Below, in pieces: positions 10,770 through 22,429 of a DNA stretch of 64,000 bases. The stretch is from Ceratopteris richardii (taxonomy: Eukaryota > Streptophyta > Polypodiopsida > Polypodiales > Pteridaceae): the NCBI GenBank assembly GCA_020310875.1, contig CM035408.1:145973407-146037406 (forward strand), read 5' to 3'. The stretch's first letter is position 1. Every line of letters starts with the position of its first letter. The notes below the pieces were generated by a model that worked only from the letters and a program-made list of their open reading frames with translations, made no database searches and was not told the DNA's origin. Position numbers and translations under genes: made by a program.

Positions 10770-12259
10770 CTAGTAAGTCAATATAGATCTTAATATTACA
10801 TGGGGGTTTTGCATTCCCAGACCCATGGCGATACCTATTTGCCTTAGTACTTTTCCTCTAAAGTTAAGTCCTAATGTAGTTACAACTAGGGATTTCCTAA
10901 CCAAAATGACACAATTAGTGCCTTGGGTAATTGTACATAGACACAAAATTTTGCTAAGGGCCTTCAAGCACCAAGTCATGAAGTGCCCATCCGGACTGTA
11001 TTCTTTATGTATGATAACAAAATCATCCTTTGGAAACTTTCTGATGTAGTTTTCCAAGGATGAACCACTCCCGCCAGAAGCTCGATCCCCACCAAATCTT
11101 GTTGCAAACTTGTCCAGCTCAATTGCTTCCTGTTAAGAAAAAATGAGAATTCAAGCTCTTACTTTGTTAACTTAAATTATCCATTTATTTAATTTAATTA
11201 CCACTTACATCATGAAGCTTGTCTTCTTCCTCCCCTCTTCAAGGGGCATCAAGATCAATGCTAGAGTGGGCCATGCCACTTTGCTCTGTTATGGGGGATG
11301 TAGGAATTTTTTGCTTCATTATCCTCTCTCGCACTGTGCTGAACTCCTCCTCCATAGTATAATTGTTGTCATCTATCAAGATATCTGCACACACCATTGC
11401 TATGGTGTCTGCCACAGAATCTCCAAGTGGGATGGCCTTCTTTTCAAGTATGTCAGATGTGTTGTCAAGTGGAACATCTGACATTGTGGAGAAAATACTC
11501 AAGCATTCGTCTAGACGTACACCGAATGCCTTCTCAATGTCATGAAGAAAAATAAATTCCTCTCCATCCACAACGATGATGGAGAGATATTCAATTTCCA
11601 CCTCTGGTAATGTGGGCTCAGAGGGGTTGAGATTTGAAGGGGGGACCTCCTCCATGCTTGATTGCTCACAAAGTTTGTCCTCAACACCACCAAGGAAGTC
11701 TTGGTGGATTCTAATGCTTTCTTTTGCAAAATTTATGGCCTGTGGTTGAGGATCATTCTTCTCCTTAACAAAACCCCTAGTGACAAGGTTGGGGAGTTCA
11801 ACAGGTGTAGGTTCGGGCTCCTCATTGATGATAAAATATGTTGTTGCAATGTAGGAAAGGTACTTTGTACCCATCCTCTTCTTTTTTTTAAGTTTCTTTA
11901 CTAATGGCAACAGAGTCATCTAATAACTGCCCAGCATTTGCAATAATTGCCATGAATCGCTTAAGGTGCTTCACGAAGGCTGCATCGCCTTTGTGTATGT
12001 AGAGTAAAAGGTCACATGGGAACCATTTACCCTTATAAGGTGGTATTTCTATAGAGTAACACAAGATGTAGTACTCAAGGAACTCTATGATTTCCTTGAG
12101 CACATCAGAGTTCAGTTGAATTGTTTTGTCTAGATCTGGGACTCTAGACAATAGGTCATACAAGTGTGTTTGACCTTTGAACTCAGTAGATTCCAAGAAC
12201 TCATTGAAGAGTTCACAAGGACATTTGGGTTGCAGGGTATTGGAGGTTGAGGTAGCCAT
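10770..12259 (-). pseudogene. Two-exon gene of unknown function, disrupted by one frameshift and one stop
   Basis: Exon 1 opens at ATG 12259 (MATSTSNTLQPKCP). A TATAAAAG box lies about 90 bp upstream. Frame 12259-11888 continues in another frame from about 11919, the switch falling in an A-rich run (11883-11895) that suggests a small indel. A TGA near 11239 is followed by open, strongly acidic sequence (RGEEEDKLHD) up to a canonical donor (GTAAGT at 11208). After a 79-bp intron (11208-11130, acceptor TTTTTTCTTAACAG) exon 2 continues in phase with EAIELDKFATRFGGD and ends at 10770. The N-terminal part looks helical and soluble (LYDLLSRVPDLDKTI, VKHLKRFMAIIANAGQ); the middle is acidic and disordered. 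No family is recognised. The clean promoter and intron argue for a former host gene. Confidence 0.5.
11130..11208 (-). other. Predicted intron (79 bp, GT-AG)
   Basis: Donor GAT|GTAAGTGG and acceptor TTCTTAACAG|GAAGC on the minus strand. It joins two frames in phase 0, with an AT-rich interior. Confidence 0.6.
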
Positions 12260-12347
12260 TGTGTGTGATACTAGCTTGTGTGCGTGCTCTGCGAGTGCTT
12301 CTAGCTCTTCTTGCTTGCAAACGTGAGAAATGAGAGAGTAAGTGTTT

Positions 12348-12355
12348 CTTTTATA
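12348..12355 (-). promoter_or_regulatory. TATA box of the 12259 gene
   Basis: Minus-strand TATAAAAG, about 90 bp upstream of the ATG at 12259. That position suits a 5' UTR of about 60 nt. Confidence 0.5.
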
Positions 12356-12359
12356 GTAG

Positions 12360-12804
12360 TTTTAAAATTTTAAAGTGAATGGGACCCATTTTAGAACTAA
12401 AATTGATACCTTCAAATAAAAGAATCATGCACAGAACTCTCAAAAAAAAAACTTTGGCTCATAAAAAAGATTGAACAGAATCATTAACCAAAATAAGATA
12501 CACCACATCTACACAATAGAAAAAATAAATTCTCTGAACTTTAAAATTATAATAAATTGCCATTGGAAAAATCAAAGATTTGGCAAATTGTACATCATAT
12601 TGCGATCAAAAAATTTACATGCTACATGTCTTGCATGTTAAATACATTGTAGCAGAGGAAGGATTATAAATGGAACATAGGTTGTGTGTACACTCTAGCA
12701 CTTAAATAGTTCTTGAGCTATGATAATGAAAGTTGACTTCCATCTACACTCCATTCAGGAAGGACTTTAATTTTATCCTCCAACCTCTTACCAATCTGTA
12801 GATA
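12360..12804. other. AT-rich spacer
   Basis: No gene recognised. It joins the decayed two-exon gene to the truncated gag end of copia C. Confidence 0.4.
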
Positions 12805-13079
12805 GCATCTTTTCCATCCCATCTAAGCTACTCCTGTGTAGGTGGAGAAGGAGAAACCATTGTACTTGAAGAAGAAGCTCCATCTGTGACAGTAGACTGT
12901 GAAGTAAAAGAACCTGTTGGTCTTCGATCTACATCTGCCACTATGTTCCAAAGTTGTTTAGCAACAAGAACATGCTTCATCATGTAAGACCACATCAGAT
13001 AGTTGGTCCCATCAAGCTTATTTTCAGCTTGAAGCATGTCAAACAATTCATTGCTGTGCCCCATTTCACAAAAGAACAA
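12805..13079 (-). pseudogene. Copia C Gag N-terminal fragment
   Basis: Reads LFDMLQAENKLDGTNYLMWS, MMKHVLVAKQLWNIV, the start of the UBN2/retrotran_gag domain, matching FCMLVIEDKMDGTNY...HVLVAKGLWNIV of copies A and B. A stop at 12828 is followed by RWDGKDA, the next conserved gag word, after which similarity ends. Confidence 0.75.
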
Positions 13080-13341
13080 GAATGTGACAAAATCTTCACT
13101 TCAATGGAAGCTAAAATGAATGCTGAAATTTAGCTCACAAATCGTCACTCTGATGGAAATTCTGCCTGCATGAATGGCTTCGAAATGGGGGTAAAACTTG
13201 AGTGCAGCTAGTGGAAATGCTTCTTGGTTGCGGAAATTCATTGTTCTATGCTCGGAAGTCGATTTGCACTCTTAAAAGTGCCCACGTGTCGTGAGACGAA
13301 AAATCAAAACTTCAGAAGGAGCTAAACCTGATCTGATACGA

Positions 13342-13634
13342 CTATTGGGTGTGTGTAGAAGTGCGAGAGACACACGAGAAGTACACACAAGGAGCACAAA
13401 CATAGCAAGACACACAGACAAGATGATGGCTGAAATAGCTTTCTCTATTGATGATGAACTGAACTGAAGTAAGAGTTGAATAATATCCCTAAGTACAAAG
13501 TACCACCACATATGAGAGTCTCAAGTATGTGGTAACATGGGGAAAAACCCTCTAGCCAGCACTAGAGTAAAAAGTTTCCATGTATAGGGAAAAGGTTCAC
13601 ATAAAAGCTACTCGAGGAACACATAAGTGTAACA
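13342..13634 (-). repeat. Copia C LTR (first copy)
   Basis: About 293 bp, bounded on the left by a decayed Met-tRNA primer-binding complement (tctgatacga) and on the right by ...cataagtgtaaca. It matches 18904-19187 plus 30647-30661, the copy interrupted by copia B. Confidence 0.7.
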
Positions 13635-13869
13635 ACAGCTACCTGCCATTTCACCAATAAACTAGAATGTGACAAGATCTTTACTTCAATGAAAGCTGAA
13701 ATTTTAGCTCGCAATTGGGCACTCTAATGACAATTTAGACTACATGAATGGCTTTGCAACTGGTGGAAATGTTTCTTGGCTACTAAAATTCACTCTTTTG
13801 TGCTCTGAAGTCGATATTCACTATTAAAAGTGTGTGCACGTCATGACGTGAAAAGCCAAAACTTGAGTA

Positions 13870-14098
13870 TGTTGGAGTTTGAGATCTATGGAAGCACGCG
13901 AATAGCACAAAGAAGAAGAAGAATCTTGGAGCACAACACACAATATTGAATGTATTACCATTAGACTGTAAAAGGATAAGTGACTCGTTAGGGCTATAGG
14001 TGTATATAAAAGTCAGAAAAAAAAACCTCCTAAAGAGGGAAAAAAATGCCGGAGCAGTCCTAATGTGTTCACAACATCACTACCTAAATATATCAACA
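13870..14098 (-). repeat. Copia A 3' LTR
   Basis: 229 bp, plus-strand TGTTGGAGTTTGAG to TATATCAACA, with a TATA-like tract (gtatataaaag) near 14002-14012. Confidence 0.9.
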
Positions 14099-14171
14099 AA
14101 TCCCCCTTGGGAGTGATGCAATCAACAAGGAGCTAGCATTCAAGTATAACGAAGTGCCAAGCTATGTCGAA

Positions 14172-14702
14172 TCAAACCACGAAAGGAAGTAAGCCCAAAG
14201 CTTTGCAAAAAGCTTCAAACTTCTCCCTAGATAGAGCCTTTGTGAAAAGGTCTGCAATGTTCTCTTGTGAGGGCACAAATGCCAAACTGATCTCTCCAAC
14301 AGAGAACTTCTCCCTGACATAATGATAGTGCACTTCAATGTGCTTAGTGTGAGTATCGAACATCAGGTTCCTCGCAACTACCAATGCACTATGATTGTTA
14401 GTGAAGGTGGTGGCAGTAGAAGACTGACCAACACCCAAATCAGCCATAAGGTGTTTAAGCCACACTCACTCAATAGTCACTATGAAAGCTACCCTATACT
14501 TAGCCTCACAACTGGAAGTGGACACAATAGTTTGCTTCTTGCTCAACCAAGATATGCATGAGCTACCAAGCATGAAGCAAAAACTAATGATGGACACATG
14601 AGTGTCATAGCAACCAGCCCAATTAGAATAAAAAAAAACATGTAAATCTAGCAATAATGATCCCCCCCTTGGGATAAAACAATTCAAGTAGTCGGGTACC
14701 AC
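14172..14702 (-). pseudogene. Copia A RNase H remnant
   Basis: Two in-phase frames (14702-14466 and 14465-14172) split by a stop. They carry SFCFMLGSSCISWLSKKQ, HTKHIEVHYHYVREKF and the terminal ENIADLFTKALSREKFEAF. This is the RNase H domain of the polyprotein. Confidence 0.85.
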
Positions 14703-14991
14703 TCACGTAGCAAAATATGCACTTAACCACTTGCCAATGCTTGACACCTAGGCAATGCATAAACCTGCTCATCTATGAGACAACAAACTGAATATCTGGC
14801 TGAGTAATGCATAAGTAAATCAAGCATCCTATAGCCTACTGATAGAGAACAACATCAAATGAATCTCCAGCATCATGAATACTCAATTGTAACATGTCTC
14901 CATATGAGTGGCAATAGGTTTGTAGTCTTCAAGGCCAAAATAATGCAATAATGTGTCAACATAGTTTGTTTCAAACAAACTTATTTCTCCA

Positions 14992-15732
14992 TCAACTTGC
15001 ATAAATTGAATGATGCAAATGCCCCAAATCTAACATCTCAAATGAGGCATGTAGATCAACCTTAAAATCAGTAGTATGCTTCTGATGAGGACCAGTGAGC
15101 AGCATAGCATCAACATACACAACAATGATTAGAAGCACATCATTTGCACGCTTAACATATAAGGTGCTCTTAGTTGGACTATTCTCAAAACCATGTGCAA
15201 TTAGGTAGGCATGTATCTTTTCATACCAAGCACACGGTGCTTGCTTCAAACCATATAATGCCTTTTTCAATCTACACACTTGGGTTTCATGCCCTTTCTG
15301 CACAAAGCCATGGGGCTGAAAAACATACACTTCTTCACGCAAGTCACAATTCAAAAATGTAGTTTCAATGTCCAACTGATGTACATTCCAACCATGATGA
15401 GCTACAAGTGCAAAGATGCTATGAACAGTAGTCATTCAACATTGAGGAGCACATGTCTCATCAAAATCAATGCCTCTTTCTTGATCATAACCCTTTGCTA
15501 CAAGCCTAGCCTTATACTTGCCAACTGTTCCATCAGGCTTATGCTTTAGCTTGTATACCCACTTAGTGCCAATGGCCTTCTTGTCAGGAGGCAAGTCACA
15601 TAAAGACCAAGTACCATTTTTCACAATAACATCATATTCTGATTGCATATCAGCCATCCAATTTTCAGGATTTTGTGCTTCGTCAAATGAAACATGCTGA
15701 TCATTCTCATCATAGAGACTCGAGGCAACCAT
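14992..15732 (-). pseudogene. Copia A reverse transcriptase remnant
   Basis: The frame 15732-15436 contains NGTWSLCDLPPDKKAIGTKW and VYKLKHKPDGTVGKYKARLV. The frame 15435-14992 contains [32 protein letters not shown] and the active-site region VYVDAMLL, where the second catalytic Asp of YVDD is Ala. The break between the two frames is a stop after ETCAPQC. The polymerase would be inactive. Confidence 0.88.
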
Positions 15733-15917
15733 AGCATAACAGCCTAATGCAAAAGAAGTACTATGAGATCCTGAACAAGTATGATATGATATAGGTGCAT
15801 CTAATTATCTATCTAATAAAGACTACACGAGCCATTTAGGCATAATTTTTCCCTCCTCTATATTAGTTCTCTCATCAAGAAGTACATCATGTACGTCTGC
15901 ATCAGAAATGGAATGAT

Positions 15918-17250
15918 CTACATCATCACATGAAACCTATAAAGGTTGCAAATTTTCCTCATTCGGACCAGCACTAGACTATTCACCTGTAAAAAGAGGT
16001 AACAAGGTGTCATACATGTCTTTAGAGCTAATTGATGTCTCCTTAGTGCATGAAAGTAATGGCTAAATAGCATCTTGCACCAAAACAACATCATGGCTAA
16101 CCAAAATAAGTTTATTATGTGGATGATATGGATGATAGCCTTTGCTTTGAGAATTGTACCCAAGAAACATACCTTTCACTACTTTATCATTGAATTTCCT
16201 CCTTGTTGTTCAAACACTAATGCATATACCAAACAACCAAAAACACGCAAGTGAGCAACAAATAGCTTTCAACCATGCCAAGCCTCATATGGAGTGATAG
16301 ACTACAATGATTTAGTGGGACACATGTTAAGTACATATGCTGCACACATAACAGCATCAAGCCAAAATTTATGTGGTAAAGCCTAACTCTTCATAATAAA
16401 CCTCGCCATCTCCACGGTGACTTGTTCTTTTGTTTAGCAAATCCATTCTATTGAGGTGTATACAACATTGTACACTAATGTTATATTGTTCAAGTAGAAA
16501 TGCATTAAAATTAGGACACATATATTCCCCCCATTCGATTAGAATGGAGGAAGCCCATTTTACATGCAAACACATTTTCAACCAAAACTAGAAATTATTT
16601 GAAGCACATAAACACTCCAGACTTTGCTTTCAATGGATATACCCATGCATGCCTAGAAAAATCATCAATGAAACTCATGAGGTAAAGATAGTTTCCAAAA
16701 GAGGGTGTCTACATAAGACCATAGACATCAATGTGAACAAGTTGTAGTTTTTGAGTAGCTTGAGCTGAACCATGTTTTGGGGACAAAGAATGCTACATTT
16801 TTCCCAAAATACAGCCTTCAGAAACATGTGTACCAGGTGCCTTAAGTTTGGGTAGAGAAGACACCATTTGAGATTTTTGTAGGCATAGCAAACTAACAAA
16901 TTCAAATGAACAAAGTGTGTTGCGAAAGCTTTGCACCTTATTAAGCCTGAGAATCATGTATTCCACATGCTCAATCATTCACATATTTTTCATAGTCTAT
17001 GAGCTCATATAGCACGTGAGATAAAATGCCAGAAGCAATAATGACATCACCATTTGATAGATCATGGAACTGCACATGTGTCACCAACAAATTGCACCAC
17101 GAAGCCAATCTTGGCCAAAGGTCAAACTGATAATAGATTCTTCTTTATCCCTAACAAAAATAAAGCATCTGACAATGTAAAAGAACTACCATTAGCAAAT
17201 GATCTTACCAAATCCCATGAAAAGATAAGAGGATTTGTTGGCACATGTTA
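15918..17250 (-). pseudogene. Copia A integrase and gag-pre-integrase remnant
   Basis: This segment is collinear with the better preserved integrase of copy B (about 22330-21500). Shared stretches include the tttatcattgaatttcctcc region and the minus-strand PRMHGYIHxKQSL-type integrase core text, but stops occur every few tens of codons. No single frame covers the DDE core. Confidence 0.6.
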
Positions 17251-17524
17251 GAGTATTCCCTATAGGGGCAAGCTCGAGTGAAGTGAAGAAACTACATTGG
17301 GAGGTAATTTGTTTGGTTGCCCCACTATCAAAGTACCAAGCATCTGAGTCTACTGGAGACATACATTGTTCATGAGAAGATGGTTCATAACTAGAAACAG
17401 TGGTAAATGCCCATTCTTCATTCTACACAAGATTATGGACTCTGTTTTGGGTGTAGAGGCCTCTACAACAACCATTTAGCCTCTTTCTTCCTTGCCTCTT
17501 TAGCAGCCAATTTTGGATAACTCT

Positions 17525-18404
17525 TTATGACATGATCATTTCCTTAACAATATTTGACAAAAAATTTCTTCTTTTTTTTCTTATCGTCTCTATCATCCTT
17601 CTTTGATTGTGTAGAATTAGCAAGTTTTTGCTTACTAGTAGAAGAGCTCGATTTACCTTTGCCCTTCTAACTACCCAAGAAAGATTGATATGCAACATGC
17701 ACAATGGACTTGTTCTGCCTAGTAAGCTCATCTTCCTACAACACAATAGAGCCTAACTCCTCAAATATTAAAGCATTTGGATTACCTTTCATCATCAATC
17801 AAAGAGTATAAGAAATACTCTTATATGAATTTGGAAGACCATTCAAAACAGTCTACACAAGTGAATTGTGAGGCAAGACTTCATCAGTAGAAATTATCAA
17901 TTACTCCTTCAAGTCTTTGATCTTTGTCAAAAAAATGTCCAAGGAATCTCTTTCATTCATGTGCTCACTCTCCAACTATTTTCGAAGGTAAGCAACACAA
18001 GCCTCATTCCTTGCCTAGTACAAAGTGACTAATGTATCTAAAGCATCCTTTGCTCTTTTGTAGGAGTGAATGTGGGGAATAATAGAATGTTTGATAGACA
18101 AGGCTATCAATGCATGTGCCTCAGCATCTCTGCCATCGCAATGAAGTTCCTCTATAGTAGGTGCAACAAGAACTGCAACACAAATAGGAGTCTAAAGAAT
18201 ATCACCATCTTCAAACCCATCTGCATCACCTTCAGTAACTGTGTTTGCAGGTGTAATAGGATGTTTCTCAACATTGTGCACAATATTCCATAGTCCTTTT
18301 GCAACCAGTACATGACGCACCACATAAGGCCATGATGGGTAATTCGTACCATCCATTTTATCCTCAATAACCAACATACAGAATACATCATTACTTTCAA
18401 CCAT
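17525..18404 (-). pseudogene. Copia A Gag remnant
   Basis: Opens at ATG 18404 (MVESNDVFCMLVIEDKMDGT, NYPSWPYVVRHVLVAKGLWN). It continues through the gag core with stops and ends around a zinc-knuckle-like region near 17560 in which the cysteines are partly lost. Gag forms the cytoplasmic particle that packages element RNA. Confidence 0.75.
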
Positions 18405-18647
18405 GGCGAACTAAAACTTGTATATATTTTTGGCACAAAAAGACAAAATTGCCTACACAAGCTCTATGATAGTGCATTTGGAGGCCGAAATGAGCTGAAA
18501 TTGTGATTTTGACACCATAGAGCGACACAGTTTTAAACTCCTAATCACCTTGAGTATGCTCACCAATTTTCGTGAGATTTTGAGATTGTGACTGGAGGGG
18601 GTGTTAACAACACCCTAGATGAAGTAGTGACTTGCTTTGATACCAAT

Positions 18648-18875
18648 TGTTGGAGTTTGAGGTGTATGAAAGATGCAAACATCACAAGGAAGAAGAAGAA
18701 TCTTGGAGCACAAGACACAATACTGAATGTATTATCACTAGAATGTACAAAGAAAAGTGACCCGTTATGGCTATAGGTGCATATACAAGCCGGGGAGAAA
18801 ACCTCATAAAGAGGGAAAAAAGTGCGCGTGTGGTCTTTGTGTGTTCACACATATCACTACCTAAATATATGAATA
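18648..18875 (-). repeat. Copia A 5' LTR
   Basis: 228 bp, plus-strand TGTTGGAGTTTGAGG to ATATATGAATA, adjoining the PBS at its left. The outer terminal dinucleotide reads TA where the 3' LTR has CA. Confidence 0.88.
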
Positions 18876-19187
18876 GAGTATGAGCTAAATGTGCTCTAGT
18901 AACACTATTGGGTATGTGTAGAACTGCCAGAGATGCACAAAAAGCACATACAAAGAGCACAAACACAATAAGGCAGGTGAAGAAATAGATGGCTAGAATA
19001 GATCTCTCTATTGATGATGATCAAAACAAAAGTAAGAGATGATTCATTTCCCTAAGTACCAAGTACCAGCACATATGAGTGAATCATGTATGTGGCAACA
19101 TGGGTTAAAAAGATCTAGCTAGCACCACAACAAAAAGTATCCATGCATAGGGAAAAGGTTCACATCAAAGCTACTTAAGGAATACAT
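18876..19187 (-). repeat. Copia C leader end and second LTR (left part)
   Basis: Resumes C sequence after copia A (TSD GAGTA). LTR similarity to 13342-13634 starts at about 18904 (actattgggtatgtgtag) and runs to ggaatacat. It is then interrupted by copia B and resumes at 30647 (cacataagtgtaaca). Confidence 0.75.
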
Positions 19188-19410
19188 TGTTGGAGTTAGA
19201 TGTCTGCAAAAGCACGCGAACAGCACAAGGAAGAAGAAGAAGCTTGGAGATCAACACACAATACTGACTGTATTACCACTAGAATGTAAAAAGATAAGTA
19301 GACTATTAGGGCAATAAGCGTATATACAAGCCGGGGGAAAAAACCTCCTAAAGAGGGAAAAAAGTGCTCAGATGAGTGTTCACACACATCACTACCTAAA
19401 TATATCAACA
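19188..19410 (-). repeat. Copia B 3' LTR
   Basis: 223 bp from TGTTGGAGTTAGATG to TATATCAACA, followed by a C12-type tract (minus-strand poly-G in the polypurine tract) at 19413-19427. Confidence 0.9.
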
Positions 19411-19490
19411 AATCCCCCCCCCCCCCCGGAGTGATGCGGTGAACAAGGAGCAAGCACTCATGTATAAGGAAGTGCCAAGCTATGTGGAAA

Positions 19491-20222
19491 TCACTCCACA
19501 AAAGGAAGTAAGCCCAAAGCTTTGCGGAAAGCTTCAAACTTATCCCGAGGCAGAGCCTTCATGAAAAGGTCTGCATTGTTCTCCTGTGTGGGCATATATG
19601 CCAAGCTGATCTTCCCAGCAGAGAACCCCACCCTGACATAATGATAATGCACCTCAATGTGCTTAGTGCAAACATGGAACACAGGGTTCCTTGCAACTGC
19701 CAATGTGCTCTGACTGTCAGTGAAAATGGTGGTGGTAGAAGACTAACCAACTCTCAAATCAGCAATAAGGCGTCTAAGCCACACACACTCAACAGTCGCT
19801 ATGAAACCTACCCTATACTCAGCCCCATAACTGGAAGTGGCCACAGTAGGCTGCTTCTTGCTCAACCAAGATATACATGAGCTACCAAGCATGAAGCAAA
19901 AGCCACTAGTGGACACACGAGTGTCATAGCAACTAGCCCACTCAGAGTCAAAAAAAGCATGCAAATCTGGTGGTAGTGATCCCCCCTTGGGAGAAAACAA
20001 CCCAAGTAGCTGAATACCACTCAAGTAGCGAAAGATGCGCTCAACTGACTGCCAATGTTTGACACATGGGCAATGCATAAACCTGCTCATCTGTGAGACA
20101 ACAAATTGAATATCTGGTCGAGTAACGCATAAGTAAATCAGGCATCCAACAGCCTGTTGATAGAGGACAACATCAAATGCATCTCCAACATTATGAAGAG
20201 TCAATCGTAAACCTGTCTCCAT
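19491..20222 (-). pseudogene. Copia B RNase H remnant
   Basis: The frame 20222-19743 has DVVLYQQAVGCLIYLCVTRP, GFCFMLGSSCISWLSKKQ and YRVGFIATVECVWLRRLIAD, then a stop. The frame 19703-19491 supplies HTKHIEVHYHYV-type text and LPRDKFEAFRKALGLLPFVE. This is the C-terminal end of the polyprotein. Confidence 0.88.
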
Positions 20223-20261
20223 AGAAGTGGCAATAGGCTTACAGTCTTCAAGGCCAAAATT

Positions 20262-20987
20262 CTACAATAATGTGTCAATATATTTCGTTTGACACAAGGT
20301 CATCCCACCATCGTCTTGCATAAACTGAATGCCCAAATAGTGATGCAAATGCCCCAAATCAGACATCTCAAATGAGGCATGCAAATCAGCCTTAAAATCA
20401 ACAATATGCTTCTCAATAGGACTAGTGAGCAACATATAATCAACATAAACAATAATGATAAGAAGCACATCATTAGCACGCTTAACATATAAGGTTCTCT
20501 TAGTTGGATTGTTCTCAAAACCATGTACAATCAGATAGGCATGTATCTTCTCATACGAGGCAGGTGGTGCTTCCTTTAAACCATATAATGCCTTCTTTAA
20601 CATGCACACATGGTTTTCATGCCCTCTTTGCACAAAGCCACGGGGCTGAAAAACATACACTTCTTCATGCAAGTCACCATTCAGAAATGCAATTTTAATG
20701 TCCAATTAATGTACATTCCAACCATGATGGGCTGCAAGTGCACAGATGCTCCGAACAGTAGTCATACGGCATGTAGGTGCAAAGGTCTCATCAAAATCAA
20801 TGTCTCTCTCCTGTGCATAAACCTTTGCAATAAGCCTAGCCTTATACTTGTCAATTGTTCCATCACGCTTACACTTTAGCTTGTAAGCCCACTTAGTGCC
20901 AATGGCCTTCTTGCTAGGAGGCAAGTCACATAAAGACCAAGTATCGTTCTTCATTATAGCATCATAATCAAACTGCATAGTAGCCAT
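20262..20987 (-). pseudogene. Copia B reverse transcriptase remnant
   Basis: 20987-20706 has NDTWSLCDLPPSKKAIGTKW and GTIDKYKARLIAK; 20705-20262 has [32 protein letters not shown] and [10 protein letters not shown], so the second catalytic Asp is Tyr. A single stop separates the two frames (WNVH* where copy A has WNVHQLDI). Inactive. Confidence 0.88.
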
Positions 20988-21169
20988 CCAAGTTTTGAAT
21001 TTTGTGCTTCGTCAAATGAAACATGCTCATTCTCATCACAGAGACTAGATGCAGCCATAGCATAGCAATCTGATGCAAAAGAGGCACTATGAGAGACTAA
21101 TCGAGTACGATATGATAGAGGTGCATCTAATTTGCTGTCACGCAAATTCTGCACTAGCCATTTTGGCAT

Positions 21170-22372
21170 AGTTTTTGCCTCTTCAATATCATCTCTCTCA
21201 TCAACAAGTGCATCATGAAAATCTACATCAGAAATGGGATGATCTGCATCATCACATGAAACCTACAAAGGTTGAGAAGTTGCCTCATTAGGACAAGCAC
21301 TAGACTGTCCACCTGTAAAAAGAGGAAGCAAAGTATCATACATGTCTTTGGAGCTAACACATGTCTTCTTAGTCAATGAAAGCAATGGCTGAATAGCATC
21401 TTCCACAAAAACATCACAGCTAACGAGAATGTGTTTAGTCTTTGGATGATATAGATGATAGCCTTTACTTTTAGAACTGTACCCAACAAAAATACATTTT
21501 ACTACTTAATCATCCAATTTTGTGTGATGTTGTTCAAGCACTAATGCATATGCCAAACAACCAAAAACACACAGATGAGCAACAGATGGCTTGCAATCTT
21601 GCCAAGCCCCATATGGAGTGATAGACTGGAGTGCTTTAGTGGGATACTTGTTAAGTACATATGTTGCACACATGACAACCTCAAGCTAGAAACTATGTGG
21701 TAAAACCAAACTCTTGACCATACACCTCTCCATCTCCATGAGTGACATGTTCTTTTGTTCAGCAACTCCATTCTACTGAGGTGTATACGACACTATACAT
21801 TGGTGTTTTATCCCACGTTCAACCAGAAATGCATTAAAATCAGAAGACACATAATCCCCCCCTCGTTCAGAACGGAGGGTGCCCATTTTACATGCTGATA
21901 GATTTTCACCCAAAACCAAAAATTGTTTGAAGCACATGAACACTTCAGACTTTGCCTTCAATGGATATACCCATGCATGCCTAGAAAAATCATCAATGAG
22001 AGTCACGAAGTAAAGATAATTTCCAAAAGAAGGTGTCTGCATAGGACCATAGACATCTCTATGTACAAGCTACAATTTTTGAGTAGCCAGAACTCAAACA
22101 TCTTTTGGAAAGAAGGAATGCTGCATTTTTTCTAAAATACAGCCTTCATAAACATGTTTTTGAGGTGCCTCAAGTTTGGGCAAAGATGACACCATTTCAG
22201 ATTTCTACAAGCATAGCAAACTAGCAAAATTTAGATGACCAAAGCATGCATGCCAAAGCTTTGCATCTGACATAGCTTGAGAATCATGTACTGCACATGC
22301 CAAATCATTAACTGATTTTTCATAGTCTATGAGCTTATACAATCCACAACATAAAATGCCAGAAGCAATAAT
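21170..22372 (-). pseudogene. Copia B integrase remnant
   Basis: 22372-22205 gives the gag-pre-integrase zinc text (LWHACFGHLNFASLLCL). 22042-21773 gives GNYLYFVTLIDDFSRHAWVY, SERGGDYVSSDFNAFLVERG and IKHQCIVSYTPQ, which carry the first two acidic positions of the integrase catalytic triad; the segment after a stop (NGVAEQKN) carries the glutamate. Several stops and a frame change follow. The linker to RT (21169-20954) has PKWLVQNLRDSKLDAPLSYR. Confidence 0.85.
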
Positions 22373-22429
22373 TGTTGGTGCAGGGCAATCAACAATTGAA
22401 GTTTTGATCAAGGTTTGGAAGTCAAGGAC

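Larger units (their letters stand above)
13870..18875 (-). mobile_element. Copia A: full-length but decayed Ty1/copia retrotransposon
   Basis: 5,006 bp with 3' LTR 13870-14098 and 5' LTR 18648-18875, flanked by the 5-bp target duplication GAGTA (13865-13869 and 18876-18880). The Met-tRNA PBS complement (gataccaat) is at about 18638-18646, and the purine tract (minus CTCCCAAGGGGGATT) abuts the 3' LTR. The domain order on the minus strand is gag, zinc knuckle, protease/gag-pre-integrase, integrase, RT, RNase H. Frames are broken many times, and the LTRs differ at many positions, so the insertion is old. Confidence 0.92.
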
